The translations under genes were made by a program, and so were the position numbers. From contig UQLW01000042.1 of NCBI GenBank assembly GCA_900542005.1, positions 1 to 22,486 on the forward strand: DNA of 22,486 bases, given 5' to 3'. The DNA is from an uncultured Eubacteriales bacterium. GTDB lineage: Bacteria; Bacillota; Clostridia; Christensenellales; UMGS416. Below are positions 1-9,490 of the stretch, piece by piece (positions within the stretch are counted from its first letter, which is position 1; each line of letters begins with the position of its first letter). The notes beneath the pieces were generated by a model that did not search any database, was not told where the DNA came from, and worked only from the letters and a program-made list of their open reading frames with translations.

Positions 1-1
1 C

Positions 2-3000
2 ACGCTGGGCCGTCTCCGCTCCCGGCGGAGGATGCTTCAGTGGACCACGGCCGCCGATGCCGAGCTGGGTGCGCCGGACCGCTGGTGGAAGGCCTACCGG
101 CGCTGGCGCGGTGCGGCGGCCACCGGCCTGGCAGCGTTGGGCGCCGGGTGGGTCAGCGGCCAGTTGGTGGGCGGCGCCATCCTGGGCGTGAGCTGGATTT
201 TGGCCCCGCTTTGGGCCTACCGGGTCAGCCTCCCCAGGCGGAGGGACGAGCCGGAGGCCCTTTCGGAAAGCCAGCTATTGGACGTGCGCTTGATTGCGCG
301 GCGTACCTACCATTATTTCGAGCGCTTTGTGGAACCGGCCCATGGGTATTTACCGCCGGACAATGTCCAGCTTGATCCCTTTAAGGGCGTGGCGTCACGC
401 ACCTCGCCGACCAATATGGGCCTGGCCATGGTCAGCCTTGCCGCCGGATGGTATATGGGCTATAGCGCGATGGATACCGTGCTCCAAAAGCTGGAGGGGA
501 TGCTCCAAACCATGGAATCTTTGGAAAAGTGGAAGGGACACTGGTTCAACTGGTATGATACCGCTACAGGCGCGCCGCTTCCGCCGCGCTATATTTCTTC
601 GGTGGACAGCGGGAATCTGCTGGCCTGCCTGTGGATGACGGATGCGCTGCTTCAGCGTGCGCTGGAGGTGGGCCCAACCCTGCCCGGGCAGGCGCAGGGC
701 TGGGCCGATACCTGGACGCTGCACTGCATACGGCGCAAAGCACCGGAGGACACCCTTACCGCGCAGCTGCGGGCCGCCGGCGCGGCGGAGCGGCTGCCGG
801 AGCTGGCCCGGCGGCTGCAGCGCGCCTTAAAGGGAGAGAAGGAGGGCTGGGGCGGGCTTCTGGCCGCACAGCTGGAGGCTCTGGATAAGGCGGGCCTATT
901 GCAGAAGGATGCGGTCTGGAGCGATGCAACCCGGGAGCGGATCGCCAGGCTCCGCGGGCGGATTCAGGCGGCCTGCCGCATGGATCTTGGGGCGCTGTAC
1001 GACAAAAAACGCGGCCTGTTCCTGATTGGCCTGGATCCGGACAACCCGGCGGCCGAGCAGGGCGCGTGCTATGACCTGATGGCCTCGGAGGCCCGGATCC
1101 TCAGCCTGGTCGCCATCGCCCGGGGCGATGTGCCGGCCGAGCACTGGCGGAGGCTGGTGCGGCCGGTGGCACTGGCAGGCGACGGTATCAGCCTGTGGTC
1201 CTGGAGCGGCACCATGTTTGAATACCTGCTGCCCACGCTGTTCTTTACCCACAAACCAGGGACGCTGTTGGGCGATATGGTCGAGGGGGCTGTCACGGAG
1301 CAGATTGCCCGCGGCGCGGCCACTGGCCGCCCATGGGGCGTATCGGAGGCGGGCTATTATGAGTTCGATCTGAATATGCAGTATCAATACAGGGCCTTTG
1401 GCATTCCACAGCTGGGCATGAAGTCGGGGCTGGAGCAGGACCAGGTGGTGGCCCCCTATGCGACGCTGATGGCCTATCCCTTTGCGCCGCTGGAAAGCTG
1501 GCGGAACATGCGCAGGCTGATGGAGCTGGAGGCGTTGGGGGATTACGGCTTTTTTGAGGCCGTGGATTTTACCACCGCACGGATTGAGCCTGGGGCCAGC
1601 TATAAGCTGGTATCCAGCTATATGGTGCACCATCAGGGGATGGGCTTTCTCAGCGTGGCCAGCGCGCTGCAGGGCGGGCTTTTGCAGGAGTGCTTTGGCA
1701 GCATCCCCCAGGTGCGCGCCGTGCAGCCGCTGCTGGAGGAGATGACGGCAACCCGCGATCAGGCCATTGACCGCTCCAGCCCCGCCGCCAAAGGCGGCCG
1801 GCGGGCCAAGCTGCCCCGCCGCGAGCTGCGCCAGGCGCGGCACTATGAAAACGGCCAGGGGCTGTGGCCGCCGCAGGCGCATGTATTGTCCAACGGCCGC
1901 TATCATGTCATGGTCAACGCGTCAGGCTGCGGCTTCAGCCGCTGCCGCCAGGTGGCCGTCAGCCGCTGGCGGGATGACGTGTACCGCACGGAATACGGCT
2001 GGAATTTCTACATCAAACAGGATGCGCTGCCCCAGGCCCGGCGGCTTTTCCCGCTGGATGCGGACAGCCGGGCGCCCAGCAAGACGGCCTTTGAACCCCA
2101 CCGGGCGCTGTTCACGACCCAGGCGGAGCATATCCAGGCCACGCTGGAGGTCTATGTGGACGGGCAATACGATGGGGAACTGCGCCGCATGACGCTGGAG
2201 AATACCGGAGCGCGGCCGGAGACGGTGACGGTATACAGCTACCTGGAGCTGGCCCTTCAGCAGCAGCAGGCGGATGAGGCGCATCCGGGCTTTCATAATC
2301 TCTTTGTGCAGACGGACGCCGACCCCAACCAGCGGCTGCTGACGGCGCAGCGGCGCAGGCGCAGCCAGCAGGAGGAGCCCATTGCCTGCGCGCTGCAGGT
2401 CCAGGCGGCCGAGAATGCGCGCTTTTCCTGGGATACCTCCCGGGAGCATGCGCTGGGGAGGGGCCGGTCGGCCGCCCATCCCGCCCTGCTGGAGCAGGGG
2501 CTGAGCAGCGCCGCCGGCGGCGTTCTGGATCCCTGCCTGGCCACGGGTATCGAGCTTACGCTTGCTCCCGGTGAGCAGGCGGTGCTTCGCTATGCCCTGG
2601 CCGTGGGCGAGAGCGCCGATACGGCGGCAGGCGCGGCCAAAAGCATGCTGCTTCGGGATGGGCTGGATATGGCCTGGGCCCGGGAGCAGGCGGTGCTGTC
2701 CTATCTGGGGATCCGGCCCAATCAGCTGACGTTTTTCCACGCCTTGCTTCCCTTTGCGCTATATGCGCGGCCGGTGCAGCGGGCCGTGGCCAAGGCCAGG
2801 CTTACGAACGATCAGAAGGAATCGCTCCTCTGGCCGCTGGGCCTTTCCAGAGAGGCGCCGATTCTGCTGATGGAGCTTTCGGACGCAGCCCACGCAGAGC
2901 AGGCGCTGCACCTGGTCAAGGCCCATGCCTGGCTGCGGATCCACGGCGTGGAAACCACGCTGGCCATACTCTACAGGGATCATGGCGATTATCATCGTAC

Positions 3001-5647
3001 CCTGCGGGAGCGCCTGTATCAGGCTATCCTGTCAAGCCCGGACCGGGAGCGGATGGACCGTGCCGGCGGCGTCTACCTTATCGACCGGGATCAATGCGAC
3101 AGCCGGCAGCTGGCGGCGCTCCGGGCCGCTGCCCGCGTGGCGCTAAAGGCCGGAAGCACCATGACCTATCAGCTGCAGAGCGACGAGAAGGCCTGCGTGC
3201 TGCGCCCGGCGTCCGTCCCCCAACAGGGCCCGGGCAGCCTGCCGCAGGAGGAGCTGCTCTATCCCAATGGGTTCGGCGGCTTTACCCCCGGCAAATATGA
3301 CTATGTGATCCAAAATCAGGGCGCGCGGCCGACGCCTATGCCCTGGAGCCACCTGATGGCCAACGATCAATTTGGCGCCCTTGTGACGGCGTCGGGCGGC
3401 GGTTATCTATGGTACGGCAACAGCCAGACGGGTAAGCTGACCCCCTGGTTCAACGACCCCCTCCGCGATCCCAGTGCGCAGCTGTTGCTGCTGCGGGATA
3501 CAAGCTCCGGAGAGGTATTTACGCCCTGGGCTCAGCCCTGGGCAGCCCCCTGCCAGCGCCGGACGCAGTTTGGCCTGGGCTATACGGTGACGGAAGCGGC
3601 TTATGAAGAGCTGACAGTCAGCCTGAAACAGTTCGTGCCGGCAGATTCGGCGGCCGTGCAGGTAACCTGCCTGACGGTTCAGAATCATACCCTGAGGCCG
3701 CGTACCCTGGAGCTGACCCATGCGGTGCGCTGGGTGCTGGGGGACCGCTATGGAGGCAACGGCGCGCCGCTTCGGGTGCGGCGGGCGCAGGATCCCAGGG
3801 TGCTGTGGATCGAAAATCCCCTGGAGCAGGGCTTTGAGGGGGCGGCCTTTCATGGAATCGCCCAGGGCATGGAGGCGGCCTCCTGCGACGAAGGACGGGT
3901 CTGGGGCCTTGGGGCCGTGGATAAGCCCCCGGCCGCGGCGCTGGCCGGAGAAATGGATACAGACTTTGAAGAGGGCTGCGGCGGTGTTACGGCCATACGG
4001 CGGCGGCTGACCGTGCAGCCAGGCGGCTCAGTGCGGTGCCTGCTGCTGCTGGGGTGCCTGAAGGGGCGCGAGGAGCTGCCGGACGTCATGGCGCGCTGGG
4101 GCTTGACCGAACCCTTTGAGCAGCGGCTTTCCGCTGTCAGGCAGGCCTGGGAGCGCCGGCTGGCCGGTTTTCAGGCCGCTACGCCCAGCCAGCCCATGGA
4201 TATTTTCGTCAACCGGTGGCTGCCCTATCAGGCGTTGGCCAGCCGGTTCCTGGCCCGGACAGGCTATTATCAGGCTGGAGGGGCCTATGGCTTCCGTGAC
4301 CAGCTGCAGGATTGCCTGGCCCTGATATGGGTGGCGCCTGAGCTGGTGAGGGAGCATCTGCTCCGGGCAGCGGCCCACCAATTTACCGAAGGAGACGTAC
4401 AGCACTGGTGGCACGAACCAAACCAGGGGATCCGAACCCGCATCAGCGACGACCGGCTGTTTCTGCCCTATGTGACCCATGCCTATGTGGCCCATACCGG
4501 GGACGACGGCGTACTGAAGGCGAAAGCGCCCTTTCTAAGCGCGCCGCCGCTGGAAGCGGGGCAGGAGGATGCCTACGGCGCTGCGGAGCCTTCAGCCGAA
4601 GAGGCCAGCCTGCTGGAGCACTGCCTGCGCGCCGTGGATTATTCGCTGGCACGCTTCGGCGAGCATGGGCTGCCCTTGATGGGCGGCGGCGACTGGAACG
4701 ACGCCATGAATCTAGTGGGGATAAAGGGGAAGGGAGAAAGCGTCTGGCTGGGATTTTTCCTGGCGGATGTGTTGGAAAAGTCGATTGAACTGGCCCAATG
4801 GGCCGGGGACACGGAACGGACCGCCGGGTACCCCAAGCGGCTGGAGCAGCTCAAGCGCGATCTGGAGCAATCCGGCTGGGATGGGGCCTGGTACAGGCGG
4901 GCCTATAACGACGAGGGGCGGCCGCTGGGCAGCCGGGAAAGCGACGCATGCCGGATCGATTGCCTGTCGCAGGCATGGGCTGTGCTGTCGGGCGTAGCGC
5001 CGCCGGACCGGGGGCAGGCCGCGCTGAACGCCGCCCTTGGGGAACTGTGGGACCGGGAAGCCGGTATCCTGGCGCTTTTGACGCCGCCCTTCGGCCAGGA
5101 GGGCGATGCAGCCGGATATATCCAGGGATATCTGCCGGGCATACGGGAAAACGGCGGGCAGTATACCCATGGCGCGGCATGGATGGCGGCGGCGCTGGCG
5201 AAGGCTGGCCGGGGGGAAGAGGCTGAATCGCTGTGGAATCAGCTGCTTCCGCTCAGCCATAGCATGACGCCGGCCGACGCGCAGCTATACCAAGGGGAGC
5301 CCTATGCCGTGGCGGCGGATATCTATACGCATCCGCAGCACAAGGGGCGGGCGGGTTGGACCTGGTACACCGGCTCGGCGGCATGGCTGTATGTGGTGGC
5401 GCTGGAGCATATTCTGGGTATCCGCGTGCGCGGGGGAATGCTGACCGTGTCGCCGTGCATCCCGCCTTCGTGGGATGGCTTTACCGTACGGCTTCCGGTG
5501 GAGGATTGTTATGTGACTATTACCGTGGAGAATCCCCATCATGTCACGCGGGGCGTGCAGACCCAGGAAGCGGATGGGCGGGCCGTCGCCCCGGGGCCCA
5601 TTAGCCTCGCACCGCCGCCCAGCCAGGTCCGCATCATGATGGGATAA
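2..5647 (+). CDS. Cyclic beta-1,2-glucan synthase-type protein, C-terminal part (5'-truncated by window)
   Basis: The frame is open to the window edge. The residues before the Met codon at 32 read into SRRRMLQWTTAADAE, which resembles an internal NdvB/ChvB motif, so that Met is probably not the start. Counting from it: a hydrophobic double span at about 27-63; a glycoamylase-like middle domain at about 100-560 (SEAGYYEFD at 438-446, VHHQGMG from 532); a first GH94-type N-terminal beta domain from about 621 and a second from about 1111; then a C-terminal GH94 catalytic-like region with YGFRDQLQD (D1423), WHEP (H1461), RTRISDD (1468-1474) and GGGDWND (1551-1557), whose first Asp matches the phosphorylase catalytic acid. 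In known enzymes an upstream GT84 domain builds the glucan, the middle domain cyclises it and the GH94 part trims length; the protein is about 2,800 residues and sits in the inner membrane. The GT84 domain must lie upstream here. A GH94 fusion lacking GT84 is the alternative. Confidence 0.88.
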   Translation, partial: TLGRLRSRRRMLQWTTAADAELGAPDRWWKAYRRWRGAAATGLAALGAGWVSGQLVGGAILGVSWILAPLWAYRVSLPRRRDEPEALSESQLLDVRLIARRTYHYFERFVEPAHGYLPPDNVQLDPFKGVASRTSPTNMGLAMVSLAAGWYMGYSAMDTVLQKLEGMLQTMESLEKWKGHWFNWYDTATGAPLPPRYISSVDSGNLLACLWMTDALLQRALEVGPTLPGQAQGWADTWTLHCIRRKAPEDTLTAQLRAAGAAERLPELARRLQRALKGEKEGWGGLLAAQLEALDKAGLLQKDAVWSDATRERIARLRGRIQAACRMDLGALYDKKRGLFLIGLDPDNPAAEQGACYDLMASEARILSLVAIARGDVPAEHWRRLVRPVALAGDGISLWSWSGTMFEYLLPTLFFTHKPGTLLGDMVEGAVTEQIARGAATGRPWGVSEAGYYEFDLNMQYQYRAFGIPQLGMKSGLEQDQVVAPYATLMAYPFAPLESWRNMRRLMELEALGDYGFFEAVDFTTARIEPGASYKLVSSYMVHHQGMGFLSVASALQGGLLQECFGSIPQVRAVQPLLEEMTATRDQAIDRSSPAAKGGRRAKLPRRELRQARHYENGQGLWPPQAHVLSNGRYHVMVNASGCGFSRCRQVAVSRWRDDVYRTEYGWNFYIKQDALPQARRLFPLDADSRAPSKTAFEPHRALFTTQAEHIQATLEVYVDGQYDGELRRMTLENTGARPETVTVYSYLELALQQQQADEAHPGFHNLFVQTDADPNQRLLTAQRRRRSQQEEPIACALQVQAAENARFSWDTSREHALGRGRSAAHPALLEQGLSSAAGGVLDPCLATGIELTLAPGEQAVLRYALAVGESADTAAGAAKSMLLRDGLDMAWAREQAVLSYLGIRPNQLTFFHALLPFALYARPVQRAVAKARLTNDQKESLLWPLGLSREAPILLMELSDAAHAEQALHLVKAHAWLRIHGVETTLAILYRDHGDYHRTLRERLYQAILSSPDRERMDRAGGVYLIDRDQCDSRQLAALRAAARVALKAGSTMTYQLQSDEKACVLRPASVPQQGPGSLPQEELLYPNGFGGFTPGKYDYVIQNQGARPTPMPWSHLMANDQFGALVTASGGGYLWYGNSQTGKLTPWFNDPLRDPSAQLLLLRDTSSGEVFTPWAQPWAAPCQRRTQFGLGYTVTEAAYEELTVSLKQFVPADSAAVQVTCLTVQNHTLRPRTLELTHAVRWVLGDRYGGNGAPLRVRRAQDPRVLWIENPLEQGFEGAAFHGIAQGMEAASCDEGRVWGLGAVDKPPAAALAGEMDTDFEEGCGGVTAIRRRLTVQPGGSVRCLLLLGCLKGREELPDVMARWGLTEPFEQRLSAVRQAWERRLAGFQAATPSQPMDIFVNRWLPYQALASRFLARTGYYQAGGAYGFRDQLQDCLALIWVAPELVREHLLRAAAHQFTEGDVQHWWHEPNQGIRTRISDDRLFLPYVTHAYVAHTGDDGVLKAKAPFLSAPPLEAGQEDAYGAAEPSAEEASLLEHCLRAVDYSLARFGEHGLPLMGGGDWNDAMNLVGIKGKGESVWLGFFLADVLEKSIELAQWAGDTERTAGYPKRLEQLKRDLEQSGWDGAWYRRAYNDEGRPLGSRESDACRIDCLSQAWAVLSGVAPPDRGQAALNAALGELWDREAGILALLTPPFGQEGDAAGYIQGYLPGIRENGGQYTHGAAWMAAALAKAGRGEEAESLWNQLLPLSHSMTPADAQLYQGEPYAVAADIYTHPQHKGRAGWTWYTGSAAWLYVVALEHILGIRVRGGMLTVSPCIPPSWDGFTVRLPVEDCYVTITVENPHHVTRGVQTQEADGRAVAPGPISLAPPPSQVRIMMG

Positions 5648-5666
5648 TCCCGCTGGTACAAAGGCA

Positions 5667-5700
5667 AAGGCTGGCAGATGAAAATCTGCCAGCCTTATTT
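5667..5700 (+). terminator. Rho-independent terminator after the glucan synthase gene
   Basis: A perfect 13-bp stem (AAGGCTGGCAGAT at 5667-5679 with its complement at 5684-5696) closes on a GAAA tetraloop and is followed by ATTTCTATTT. It lies 20 nt after the stop codon. The convergent pot operon ends at 5728. Read on the minus strand the hairpin is followed only by a weak T-rich stretch, so it may also terminate potD, but less efficiently. Confidence 0.85.
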
Positions 5701-5727
5701 CTATTTGCCGAAAGGATCAGCGCGGGA

Positions 5728-6774
5728 TTAGTTGGAGGTCTTTACCTTCAGCCAGGCCTCGTCATACTTTTCATTGTAGTCGCCCAGATCGTGGAAGAAG
5801 GTGCAGCGGGCCAGCTCCTCATCGCTGGGGTAGGCCACGGGATTGTTTTTCATGGAATCGTCGAAGAGGTCATAGGTGCCCTGGTTGGGCGTGGAGTAGG
5901 CCACATATTCAATATTCTTCAGGGCGATATCCGGACGGCACATAAAGTCGATGAACTTTTCCGCCAGCTCCGGATTCTGACTGGTGGAGGGAATAACCAT
6001 GGAATCCATCCACACGTTGGAGCCCTCCTTGGGCAGGCAGTAGGCCAGGTCGCTGTTCTCCTCGATGGCGTCGATCACATAGCCGGAATAGACAAGGGCC
6101 AGCGCCGCTTCGCCCTGGATCATTTTGTCCTTGACCTCGTCCATCACATAGGCCAGCACCAGGGGCTTTTGATCGATTAGGGTCTGAGTGGCCTCAGCCA
6201 GCTCCTGCTCATCGCGGGAGTTGATGTCGTAGCCGTTCTGACGCAGGCCCACCATCAGCGAATCGCGGGCCGAATCATACATGAGGATCTGCTTGGCATA
6301 CTGTTCGTCGAAAAGGGCGTTCCAGGAATCAATTTCGCCGTTGACCATGGTCTTGTTGTAGAGAATGCCCACGGTACCCCACATATAGGGAATGGAGTGC
6401 TTGTTTCCGGGATCGAAATCACTGTCACGGAATTTCTCCATGATATATTGGGCGTTGGGGATGTTATCATAATTGAGCTCATGCAGCATATCGTTCTGGA
6501 TCAGCCGCTCAATCATGTAGTCGGAGGGGATCAGCACATCGTATTTTCCGCCTCCGGATTTGATCTTGGTATACATTTCCTCGTTGGAGCCGAAGGTGTC
6601 ATATTTGACCTTGATCCCCGTCTCCTCCTCGAATTGCTTGAGCACGTCCATGTCGATATACTCGCCCCAGTTATAGACGCTGATGGTGGGTTGGCTGCTT
6701 CCGCAGCCGGCGGACAACAGTGCAATGGACAGCACCATTGCCAGGCACAGGGCAACGCTCATGATCTTCTTCAT
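5728..6774 (-). CDS. potD: Spermidine/putrescine ABC transporter substrate-binding lipoprotein
   Basis: 348 residues. An N-terminal lipoprotein signal peptide ends in the lipobox LSAGC (Cys24), so the mature protein is anchored to the outer face of the membrane. It then follows the PotD pattern: YNWGEYID with W36 and Y39 in the positions of the PotD ligand-cage Trp and Tyr, FGSNEEMYTKI, YDVLIPSDY, HSIPYMWG and VWMDSMVIP (W255, D257). It captures polyamine and hands it to PotBC. It is the last gene of the operon, 27 nt after potC, with a GAAAGGAA ribosome-binding site. The residue equivalent to PotD Asp168 appears to be Ser168 and the Glu171 equivalent is Asp171, so preference between putrescine and spermidine cannot be read off. 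Family is certain; ligand is inferred. Confidence 0.95.
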   Translation of the reverse strand: MKKIMSVALCLAMVLSIALLSAGCGSSQPTISVYNWGEYIDMDVLKQFEEETGIKVKYDTFGSNEEMYTKIKSGGGKYDVLIPSDYMIERLIQNDMLHELNYDNIPNAQYIMEKFRDSDFDPGNKHSIPYMWGTVGILYNKTMVNGEIDSWNALFDEQYAKQILMYDSARDSLMVGLRQNGYDINSRDEQELAEATQTLIDQKPLVLAYVMDEVKDKMIQGEAALALVYSGYVIDAIEENSDLAYCLPKEGSNVWMDSMVIPSTSQNPELAEKFIDFMCRPDIALKNIEYVAYSTPNQGTYDLFDDSMKNNPVAYPSDEELARCTFFHDLGDYNEKYDEAWLKVKTSN

Positions 6775-6801
6775 TCTTGTCGGTTCCTTTCAGATAAAGT
6801 C

Positions 6802-7581
6802 TTATACCTTAGCCGCGGAGCGCTCGCGTGCGGAGCGGCGGTTTAGGATAAGCAAAAGGGTGAGCACGGTAACAAACATCAACGTAGAGAGGGCGTATAC
6901 CGTGGGTTCGATGCCGCGCTTGGCGGAGGAATAGACGTAAATGGACAGATTCTGTACACCGGAAGAGGTGAAGTAGGAGATGATGAAATCATCGATGGAC
7001 ATGGTAAAGGCCATGAGGGCGCCGGTTACCACGCCGGGCATGATTTCCGGAAGGATCACCTTGCGCAGCGCATAGAGCGGGGACGCGCCCAGATCCAGCG
7101 CAGCCTCGTACAGGTTGCCGTCCATTTGGCGCAGCCGGGGCAATACGGAAAAGATCACATAGGGGATATTGAAGGCGATATGGGACAGGAGCATGGTGAA
7201 AAAGCCCAGCTCCAGCTGCATAAAGAGATACAGGATCATCAACGAAATGCCGGTGACAATGTCCGGGTTGACGATGGGCAGATAGGTAATGTTGAGCACC
7301 AGGGATTGAGGCTTGCGCTTCAGCGCGTAGATCCCGACCGAGGCGAGCGTCCCGATGACGGTAGCCAGCAGGGCGGCCAGCACCGCGATGATTACCGTAT
7401 TGTAGAGGGCCTGCAGAATCTGCTCGTTCTGGAATAGCTCGATATACCAGCGGAAGGAGAAGCCCGAGATATTGCCGCGGGATTTGCCGCTGTTGAAGGA
7501 AAGCACGATCATCACCAGGATGGGCGCGTAAAGAAAGACGAGCAGCAGGCCCATGTAGATATGCTTGACCGCTTTTTTCAT
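6802..7581 (-). CDS. potC: Spermidine/putrescine ABC transporter permease PotC
   Basis: 259 residues, the usual size. Hydrophobic spans include about 8-29, 62-86, 101-122, 125-148, 185-205 and 228-248. The cytoplasmic EAA loop that docks on the ATPase is clear at 159-178 (EAALDLGASPLYALRKVILP). It forms the membrane channel with PotB. Its ATG directly follows the potB stop codon with no gap. The ribosome-binding site (GGGGAGGGGG) lies inside the end of potB, which implies translational coupling. Assignment as PotC rather than PotB rests on gene order and on the short N-terminus; both belong to the BPD_transp_1 permease family. Confidence 0.94.
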   Translation of the reverse strand: MKKAVKHIYMGLLLVFLYAPILVMIVLSFNSGKSRGNISGFSFRWYIELFQNEQILQALYNTVIIAVLAALLATVIGTLASVGIYALKRKPQSLVLNITYLPIVNPDIVTGISLMILYLFMQLELGFFTMLLSHIAFNIPYVIFSVLPRLRQMDGNLYEAALDLGASPLYALRKVILPEIMPGVVTGALMAFTMSIDDFIISYFTSSGVQNLSIYVYSSAKRGIEPTVYALSTLMFVTVLTLLLILNRRSARERSAAKV

Positions 7582-8397
7582 TTAGATCAGCCCCCTCCCC
7601 TCGGTATCGCTGCCAAAGCGATTCATGATGGCCATGGAGATCAGCATAATGACCATCATGAACAGGCTCATCATGCTGCCCAGGTTCCAGTTGCCGCTGG
7701 TAAGGAACTGCTGCTCGATAAGGTCGCCAAAGAGCATGAAATGGCTGCCGCCCAGCAGGCGGGAGATGACAAAGGTGGTGACAGCCGGCATAAATACCAT
7801 GGTGACGCCTGAAATAATGCCGGGCACCGACATGGGCAGGATAACCTTGAGAAAAACACGGGCAGGGGACGCGCCCAGATCCTGCGCGGCCTCGACATAG
7901 GAGTGGTCGATCTTCTGCAGGGCCGTCAGGATGGGGAGGATCATGAAGGGCAGATAGTTATAAACCATGCCCAGCAGCACCGCGTTGGCGTTATAGAGAA
8001 AGGTGACGGTGGAAAGCCCCATGGCCTGCAGCAGGGTATTGACAAGGCCGGTATTCTCCAGCAGCGTCATCCAGGAATAGGTGCGCAGCAGAAAGTTCAT
8101 CCACATCGGCAGCATGAACAGCACGGAGAGCACGCCGCCGTTCTTGCGGCGGGAAAGGATGTAGGCCGCGGGATAGGCCAGCAGCAGGCAGATCACCGTA
8201 CATAGGAAGGCCAGGCCCACGGAGCGCCACAATACGCCCATGTAAGCCGGATCCAGGGCGCCGGTCAGGTTGGCCAGGGTAAAGGCGCCGCTCTTGTCGG
8301 TGAAGGCATAGTAGGCGATCAGCGCGATCGGAGCCAGGGTGAAGACCACCATCCAGATGAGATAGGGGTAAGCGAAGAAGCGGGTCTTGAATTTCAT
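7582..8397 (-). CDS. potB: Spermidine/putrescine ABC transporter permease PotB
   Basis: 271 residues. The N-terminus (MKFKTRFFAYPYLIWM, then a first membrane span to about residue 31) is typical of PotB. Further hydrophobic spans lie at about 58-80, 88-105, 139-160, 190-215 and 240-260. The EAA loop lies at 169-188 (EAAQDLGASPARVFLKVILP). It pairs with PotC to form the transmembrane pore of the importer. Its ATG begins one base after the potA stop codon, so the two are almost certainly co-translated. Confidence 0.94.
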   Translation of the reverse strand: MKFKTRFFAYPYLIWMVVFTLAPIALIAYYAFTDKSGAFTLANLTGALDPAYMGVLWRSVGLAFLCTVICLLLAYPAAYILSRRKNGGVLSVLFMLPMWMNFLLRTYSWMTLLENTGLVNTLLQAMGLSTVTFLYNANAVLLGMVYNYLPFMILPILTALQKIDHSYVEAAQDLGASPARVFLKVILPMSVPGIISGVTMVFMPAVTTFVISRLLGGSHFMLFGDLIEQQFLTSGNWNLGSMMSLFMMVIMLISMAIMNRFGSDTEGRGLI

Positions 8398-8398
8398 G

Positions 8399-9463
8399 CT
8401 ACGCCTCCATCAGCTTCATGATATGGATATCTTCCGGCCGCACGATGAGGCCGACCGAGGCGCCAGCCTCCCGGGAGGTCGTATCCTGTACCATCCAGAG
8501 ATGGTCCTGGGTATCGCGGATCATCATCTCATAATGGACGCCCTTGAAGACCACGGACTCTACAATACCGGTGATCTGGGCGTGCTCCGGCGTGACCATA
8601 TAGATGTCCTCGGGCCGGATCACGATTTCAATGGGCTCATTGGGCGCGAAGCCCTTATCTACGCAGTCCATCTCAAGATCGCCCAGGCGCACCAGCTCGT
8701 CTTTGATCATCACGCCGGGGAAGATATTGCTCTCACCGATGAAGTCAGCGACAAAGTGGTTCTTCGGCTCGTTATATACATCCTGCGGCTTGCCGATCTG
8801 CTGGATACGCCCGCCCGACATGACCACCACCGTATCGCTCATGGTGAGCGCCTCCTCCTGGTCGTGGGTGACGTAGATAAAGGTGATGCCCAGCTGCTGC
8901 TGCATGTTTTTCAGCTCGATCTGCATTTCCTTGCGCTTTTTCAGGTCCAGCGCCCCCAGCGGTTCATCCAGCAGCAGCACCTCCGGCTCGTTGACAAGGG
9001 CGCGGGCGATGGCAATGCGCTGCTGTTCGCCGCCGGAAAGGCTCGTGACCTTGCGCTTCTGGTAGCCGCTGAGGCCCACCAGCTCCAGCATGGCGGCCAC
9101 CTTCTTCTCAATAAGAGCGCGGTCCATCTTTTTAATATTGAGCCCGAAGGCGATATTATCGGCCACATTGAGGTGGGGGAAAAGGGCGTAGCGCTGGAAT
9201 ACGGTATTGACCTGCCGCTGGTAGGGGGGGATGGCGCTGACATCCTTCCCGTTGATCAGGATCTGGCCGCTGGTCGGCGTGTCGAAGCCGGCGATCAGCC
9301 GCAGCATCGTGGTTTTTCCGCAGCCGGATGGCCCCAGCAGGGTTACGAATTCGCGTTTGCGGATATAGAGGTTCAGATGGTCCAGCGCTACCTTTTCAGC
9401 GTCGGCGTCTGTAAAAACCTTAGTAATGTCTTTAAGCTCAATCAGGCGGAAATCTTCAACCAT
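8399..9463 (-). CDS. potA: Polyamine ABC transporter ATP-binding protein PotA
   Basis: 354 residues. The ABC ATPase domain shows Walker A GPSGCGKTT (44-52), Q-loop Gln90, signature LSGGEQQR (142-149), Walker B VLLLDE (162-167), D-loop and switch His200. The C-terminal third (from about 235) is the TOBE-type regulatory domain found in PotA/MalK-class ATPases. It powers PotBCD. It is the first transporter gene, 27 nt behind the cupin regulator. AGGAGG lies 11 nt before the ATG, a slightly long spacing. The start MVEDFRLIELKDITKVF fits family N-termini. A related ion or sugar importer ATPase would look similar, but the neighbouring PotD and permeases settle it. Confidence 0.95.
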   Translation of the reverse strand: MVEDFRLIELKDITKVFTDADAEKVALDHLNLYIRKREFVTLLGPSGCGKTTMLRLIAGFDTPTSGQILINGKDVSAIPPYQRQVNTVFQRYALFPHLNVADNIAFGLNIKKMDRALIEKKVAAMLELVGLSGYQKRKVTSLSGGEQQRIAIARALVNEPEVLLLDEPLGALDLKKRKEMQIELKNMQQQLGITFIYVTHDQEEALTMSDTVVVMSGGRIQQIGKPQDVYNEPKNHFVADFIGESNIFPGVMIKDELVRLGDLEMDCVDKGFAPNEPIEIVIRPEDIYMVTPEHAQITGIVESVVFKGVHYEMMIRDTQDHLWMVQDTTSREAGASVGLIVRPEDIHIMKLMEA

Positions 9464-9490
9464 AGCGCGGAGAACCTCCTCAAAAAGATA

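Noticed and set aside
896..1906. 336-residue minus-strand frame inside the glucan synthase gene
   Set aside because: Shadow frame with no ribosome-binding site or recognisable domain.
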